NCBI GenBank assembly: GCA_005779525.1
Contig: SXIZ01000213.1
Coordinates: 1-6,967, forward strand
Source of the DNA: Methylococcaceae bacterium
Lineage (GTDB): Bacteria; Pseudomonadota; Gammaproteobacteria; Methylococcales; Methylomonadaceae
Direction of reading: 5' to 3'
DNA: 6,967 nucleotides
The position numbers and the translations under genes were made by a program. Below the pieces are notes generated by a model. That model was not told the DNA's origin, did not search any database, and was given only the letters and a program-made list of their open reading frames with translations. Below, piece after piece: positions 5,088-6,967 of this stretch (the first letter of the stretch is position 1; each line of letters opens with the position of its first letter).

Positions 5088-6967
5088 CTACTGTCCAATC
5101 GGAGCAGCAAAACCATCCGCGACTAAAGCATTCACATTGCTGCCTGTTAAAGTCTCTAAAAATGCGAGCAATTCTGCTTGCTCAGCTGTGCTTAAATGTA
5201 ATGGCCGGATTAAAGGATCGAGGTTTTCGTTGGGGATTCCGCCACGATTATAAAAGGCAATAACTTCTTCTAAACTGGAAAACACGCCGTTGTGCATATA
5301 CGGTGCGCTCAAACTAATATTACGTAAACTTGGGGTTTTATAGTGCCAACGATCTTTGGGGTTTTGCGTCACCGCATAGGCGCCTAAATCATTCACTTTA
5401 GGCTCGGCAAGACTGTCGAACTGCTGACGATCAACTTCGATAAACCTGCCCGGGGCTATTTGTAATTGGCGTTTACTTTCCGTGGGGGTCATCGACGCGG
5501 CGTAACCGACGCCGGTATTATGTAATTGCTGATCGCTAAATAAGGCATATTCAGCCGTCAGGGTATGGCAGGCACTACAACCCGCTTTACCAGTAAACAA
5601 GGCAAAGCCACGCTGCGCAGTGGGCGAAAGCGCATCCGCCTGTTTAGCAAAATACCAGCGATCAAACGGGGAATCTGCAGAATTTAACACACGTTGATAA
5701 CTGGCCAATGCCATGCCCAAATTTTCCATGCCCACAGGCGCACCGAAAGTACTTTCAAATAATCCCGCATAGTCGGGACTCCGTTTGATTTTAGTGAGGA
5801 CGGCAGCGATCGAGGGGTTTGCCATTTCGTTCGTCGCTAATAGAGGTCCCCAGGCCTGTTGCTCTAGCGTGTCTTCACGACCATCATGAAACAGTTTTTG
5901 TGCGTAGGCGACATTATAGAGAGTCGGGGCATTACGATTAACACTGCGCCCTTCCACGCCCACAGCAGTCGCCATTTCATTATTGCTAAAGCCTTGTTCT
6001 GGGATATGGCACATGGCACACGAAAGCGTATTATTCAAAGATAAACGACGGTCATAAAATAATTTTCGCCCTAATGCTATTTTGGCGGGCGTAAGCGGAT
6101 TATTCGCGGGCACAGGCAACGCTGGCAAACCCAACAAAGGCTGCTGCGCCAAGGCCCATAAATCCACAACCTGCCCCTGCCGCTGGGTAAGCGCAACAGA
6201 ATGGGTGTGATAATCGCTGTGGGTATAGGCAGTTTTATCATCCCCTGCGGTATAACGCTCAGGTGTTGAAGGGCGGTTTTCCGGCGCAGGGCCAGCGTGC
6301 TCTGCCAATAATAGGGTTTGAATATCATTGAGTACCGTGTCCGCATGTAAAAAGCTGGCACTGTAAATATTACGGATATGTTTTTGTTTATCGATAAGAT
6401 AAACGCGCAAATTATGATTAAAGCTGCCAGTGAACTGACCTTGAGCATTCATAACTTTTTGAATATTTTGCGGGTACTGCTGCAGTATTGGCTGTAATTG
6501 TTGCTCCCCGCGAGTGGTTAAAAATTGCCATTCAGCACCACTCCCTTGTAACTCCTGTGCTAAATGCTGCATATGTTCTGGGGTATCATGCTCAGGATTA
6601 AAACTCAGGGTGATTAAGCGCAATTGATCAGCAACTTCGGGTTGGTCTTGTAAGCGATCTTTGAGCTTATGTAAAACCGCCAACGCTAGAGGACAACCAT
6701 TGACATCGCTACAAGTGGCATAAATAAAACTCAGCAACACGACTTTATCGCCCATGAAATGGTGCAACTGCAGGTCTTGATTTTGGGTCGTTAGCACTTG
6801 CCCATCGCCTGCGGTACCCAATAACGGCAAGCTATAGCTCCCAGGTATCGGTGCTTTAAAGGCCAAAGGTGCATACCCCGGCGCTAAAGCGCTGGCAGCA
6901 TGCAACAGCGTGCTTACCCCTAAGCATAGGCCTAGCAAAACACCGGAACGAACTGTAAAGCGACGCA
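5088..6967 (-). CDS. SCO1/SenC - diheme cytochrome c peroxidase (MauG-like) fusion, 5' end at window edge
   Basis: This is a predicted periplasmic copper/heme redox protein of about 626 residues. The reading frame stays open to the edge: the last bases give xTG then RRFTVRSGV, a good signal-peptide n-region. The start is therefore almost certainly at 6968, one base outside; the internal TTG at 6938 is unlikely. The signal peptide is cleaved near residue 27. Residues about 40-220 form a thioredoxin-like SCO domain with CSDVNGC (Cys86, Cys92) and the conserved His185 in NHNLRVYLID; canonical SCO has CxxxC, here CX5C. Residues about 275-610 match the CCP/MauG family: heme motifs CAMCH (317-321) and CSACH (464-468), NAPTLYN, HDGRED, LHNTGVG and PSLRN...APYMHNG. 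CCP reduces hydrogen peroxide and MauG oxidises protein side chains; which activity applies is unclear. The SCO part may deliver copper or act as a thiol-redox module. Confidence 0.9.
   Translation of the reverse strand, partial: RRFTVRSGVLLGLCLGVSTLLHAASALAPGYAPLAFKAPIPGSYSLPLLGTAGDGQVLTTQNQDLQLHHFMGDKVVLLSFIYATCSDVNGCPLALAVLHKLKDRLQDQPEVADQLRLITLSFNPEHDTPEHMQHLAQELQGSGAEWQFLTTRGEQQLQPILQQYPQNIQKVMNAQGQFTGSFNHNLRVYLIDKQKHIRNIYSASFLHADTVLNDIQTLLLAEHAGPAPENRPSTPERYTAGDDKTAYTHSDYHTHSVALTQRQGQVVDLWALAQQPLLGLPALPVPANNPLTPAKIALGRKLFYDRRLSLNNTLSCAMCHIPEQGFSNNEMATAVGVEGRSVNRNAPTLYNVAYAQKLFHDGREDTLEQQAWGPLLATNEMANPSIAAVLTKIKRSPDYAGLFESTFGAPVGMENLGMALASYQRVLNSADSPFDRWYFAKQADALSPTAQRGFALFTGKAGCSACHTLTAEYALFSDQQLHNTGVGYAASMTPTESKRQLQIAPGRFIEVDRQQFDSLAEPKVNDLGAYAVTQNPKDRWHYKTPSLRNISLSAPYMHNGVFSSLEEVIAFYNRGGIPNENLDPLIRPLHLSTAEQAELLAFLETLTGSNVNALVADGFAAPIGQ

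Noticed and set aside
6077..6448. Minus-strand frame of 123 codons inside the peroxidase fusion
   Set aside because: It overlaps the well-supported fusion in another frame across the SCO-CCP linker and has no family features.

Overview
The window looks like chromosomal DNA of a Gram-negative bacterium, most likely a gammaproteobacterium. It has lipobox lipoproteins, Sec-type signal peptides, a BamE/SmpA-like fold, a diheme cytochrome c peroxidase and a LytS/AlgZ-AlgR type two-component pair. Base composition is moderate. The repeat CCGTTCGTGCTGAGC...TCGAAGCATG resembles a dispersed palindromic repeat I recall from several proteobacterial genomes. Genus cannot be settled from sequence alone.

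Positions 1-2591 (minus strand) hold five consecutive genes in one orientation, all predicted to encode exported proteins. In transcription order they are: a 170-residue secreted protein broken by a frameshift (2591-2080), a secreted protein with a BamE-like C-terminal domain (1891-1451), two small lipoproteins (1340-975 and 927-715), and a beta-propeller-like secreted protein (646 to beyond position 1) that also carries a frameshift. None has an obvious enzymatic function. The first two share a short beta-rich motif after the signal peptide.

Positions 2592-2855 are a divergent intergenic region with a consensus -10 box, a repeated AAGCGCT motif and an inverted repeat in the predicted leader. 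They lead into a plus-strand two-component operon: a four-helix membrane histidine kinase (2856-3965) and a LytTR response regulator (3962-4741), joined by an ATGA overlap.

Positions 4742-5087 separate convergent genes. Their main content is a 165-nt element (4743-4907) in which almost every base can pair: an outer stem encloses three contiguous hairpins. The two large hairpins carry the same 28/29-nt unit in opposite orientations. This is the most distinctive structure in the window.

Positions 5088-6967 (minus strand) encode a fusion of an N-terminal SCO1/SenC copper-protein domain with a C-terminal diheme cytochrome c peroxidase/MauG-like domain. Its start codon lies one base beyond the window edge. 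It probably acts in the periplasm in copper-linked redox chemistry or peroxide handling. I found no clear functional link between the blocks. Control of the exported-protein cluster by the divergent two-component system is possible but unproven.
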